Source of the DNA: Puia sp963703355
GTDB taxonomy: Bacteria > Bacteroidota > Bacteroidia > Chitinophagales > Chitinophagaceae
NCBI GenBank assembly: GCA_963703355.1
Contig: OY969813.1
Span: forward strand, 4,030,001-4,094,000
Direction of reading: 5' to 3'
Length of the DNA stretch: 64,000 bases
Shown: positions 63,431-64,000 of the stretch, in pieces
Numbering within the stretch: position 1 is the stretch's first letter
Layout: the number at the start of each line of letters is the position of its first letter
Notes under the pieces: generated by a model
The model's database searches: none
The model's input: the letters and a program-made list of their open reading frames with translations, nothing else
What the model was told of the DNA's origin: nothing
Translations under genes and position numbers: made by a program

Positions 63431-63568
63431 TTTTACAATTTATCGGTCTGTCCATGCGGATAAAAATGGTCAATTTTAGCAGGCTGAATAAGGCCATTGA
63501 CATGCAAAATCCGTCCATCCGTCGAAGAATTTTCTGAATAAACTGTTTTATTTGCATTTTGAGCGATT

Positions 63569-64000
63569 ATGAAACAGTTTTTAATCCTGTGCCTATTGGT
63601 GTCAGTGACTTCGATACGGGCGCAATCCGGTCAGCAGGCGAAGACCGTCAATTTTTGCTTTCGTCAGATGACACTTCCGGCCGAATGCACGGTTGAGTCA
63701 GAGTATCAGATTAAGACTGATGAGGGGAGTCTCTCCTGGATCTACGTGGAGGATGATAATATGATCTTCGCCGTCAACGGCCTGATAAAAAAACTAGAGA
63801 CCCACCCGGAATTTACAAAGGAACGTATCATCTGCTATCTGTTGGGTCACCGGGTGAATGCCTACCGGGTTGCATTTAAAAATGGCGGTGAGCAGTGTTA
63901 CCAGATCATCGCTTTTGGGATAGTAAACAATCAGCCAGTGTTGGTGCAACTCGGCTTGAAAAAGCAACCCCTCGCCAACGGGGATATTCCAACCTTCGCG
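63569..64000 (+). CDS. Secreted hypothetical protein (cut by window end)
   Basis: ATG at 63569-63571 opens a frame that runs off the window end after 144 codons. The product starts with a Sec signal (MKQFLILCLLVSVTSIRAQ). The mature part has four cysteines (NFCFRQM, PAECTVE, IICYLLG, EQCYQII) and a beta-like pattern (SWIYVEDDNMIFAVNG, NAYRVAFKNGG, VLVQLGL). No family recognised; the C-terminus is not in the window. Confidence 0.65.
   Translation, partial: MKQFLILCLLVSVTSIRAQSGQQAKTVNFCFRQMTLPAECTVESEYQIKTDEGSLSWIYVEDDNMIFAVNGLIKKLETHPEFTKERIICYLLGHRVNAYRVAFKNGGEQCYQIIAFGIVNNQPVLVQLGLKKQPLANGDIPTFA

Noticed and set aside
1..64000. tRNA or rRNA genes
   Set aside because: I looked for the T-loop GGTTCGA...C pattern with flanking stems in the gaps and found none.

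Overview
The window reads as a chromosomal segment of a Bacteroidota bacterium, most like the Chitinophagaceae/Sphingobacteriia side of the phylum. The grounds are an ECF sigma / FecR-type anti-sigma (DUF4974-like C-terminus) / STN-domain TonB receptor cassette, many Sec-secreted or lipidated proteins ending their signals in A-Q, typical families (DUF6089-like barrel, M13 and M16 peptidases, Tat-secreted Gfo/Idh/MocA, DUF1080, HXXEE, lmo0937), weak Shine-Dalgarno sites and TTG/TAnnTTTG-like promoters. No tRNA, rRNA, CRISPR array or insertion sequence was recognised. Family names are from reading the translations; no database search was possible.

Layout. 1-4 kb: end of an FAD oxidoreductase, DUF72, an AI-2E family permease, YtxH, and an orphan two-gene unit with a contractile-tail tube (gp19-like) protein. 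4-12.3 kb: signalling block with a response regulator, a 2151-residue soluble hybrid kinase containing eleven exact 92-residue HAMP repeats, and a REC-kinase protein. 12.3-16.5 kb: small stress-type membrane proteins, secreted proteins, a ThuA-like protein and a DUF6266-like gene. 16.8-31 kb: M16 peptidase, FtsX/MacB-type permease, fasciclin protein, a CotH-like/bestrophin-like pair, DUF1080-azurin-VOC cluster, barrel protein, M13 peptidase. 31-43 kb: carbohydrate and envelope genes (Gfo/Idh/MocA, GH3, MscS, dienelactone hydrolase), a frameshifted DUF4386 gene and a sulfatase operon. 43-57 kb: sigma-FecR-TonB receptor cassette, a giant AsmA-like protein with an internal duplication, a MazEF-type toxin-antitoxin pair, DNA polymerase IV, and an inverted second TonB receptor. 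57-64 kb: NHL-type propeller protein, RarD-like permease, a small gene with an upstream repeat array, a luciferase-like monooxygenase and a truncated secreted protein.

The most unusual signal is a pair of unlinked hypothetical genes (15.8-16.5 kb and 61.3-61.6 kb). Their proteins share an N-terminal GxxGK...GK...P...FxKAS module, and each gene is preceded, about 50-60 bp upstream of its start codon, by short tandem repeats with a one-helical-turn period (11 bp, nine units in two opposed blocks; 10 bp, four units). No described system that I know explains this combination. Other notable items are the poly-HAMP kinase, the exact 1323-bp in-frame duplication in the AsmA-like gene, the orphan tail-tube pair, and a 19-bp element shared upstream of both TonB receptors.
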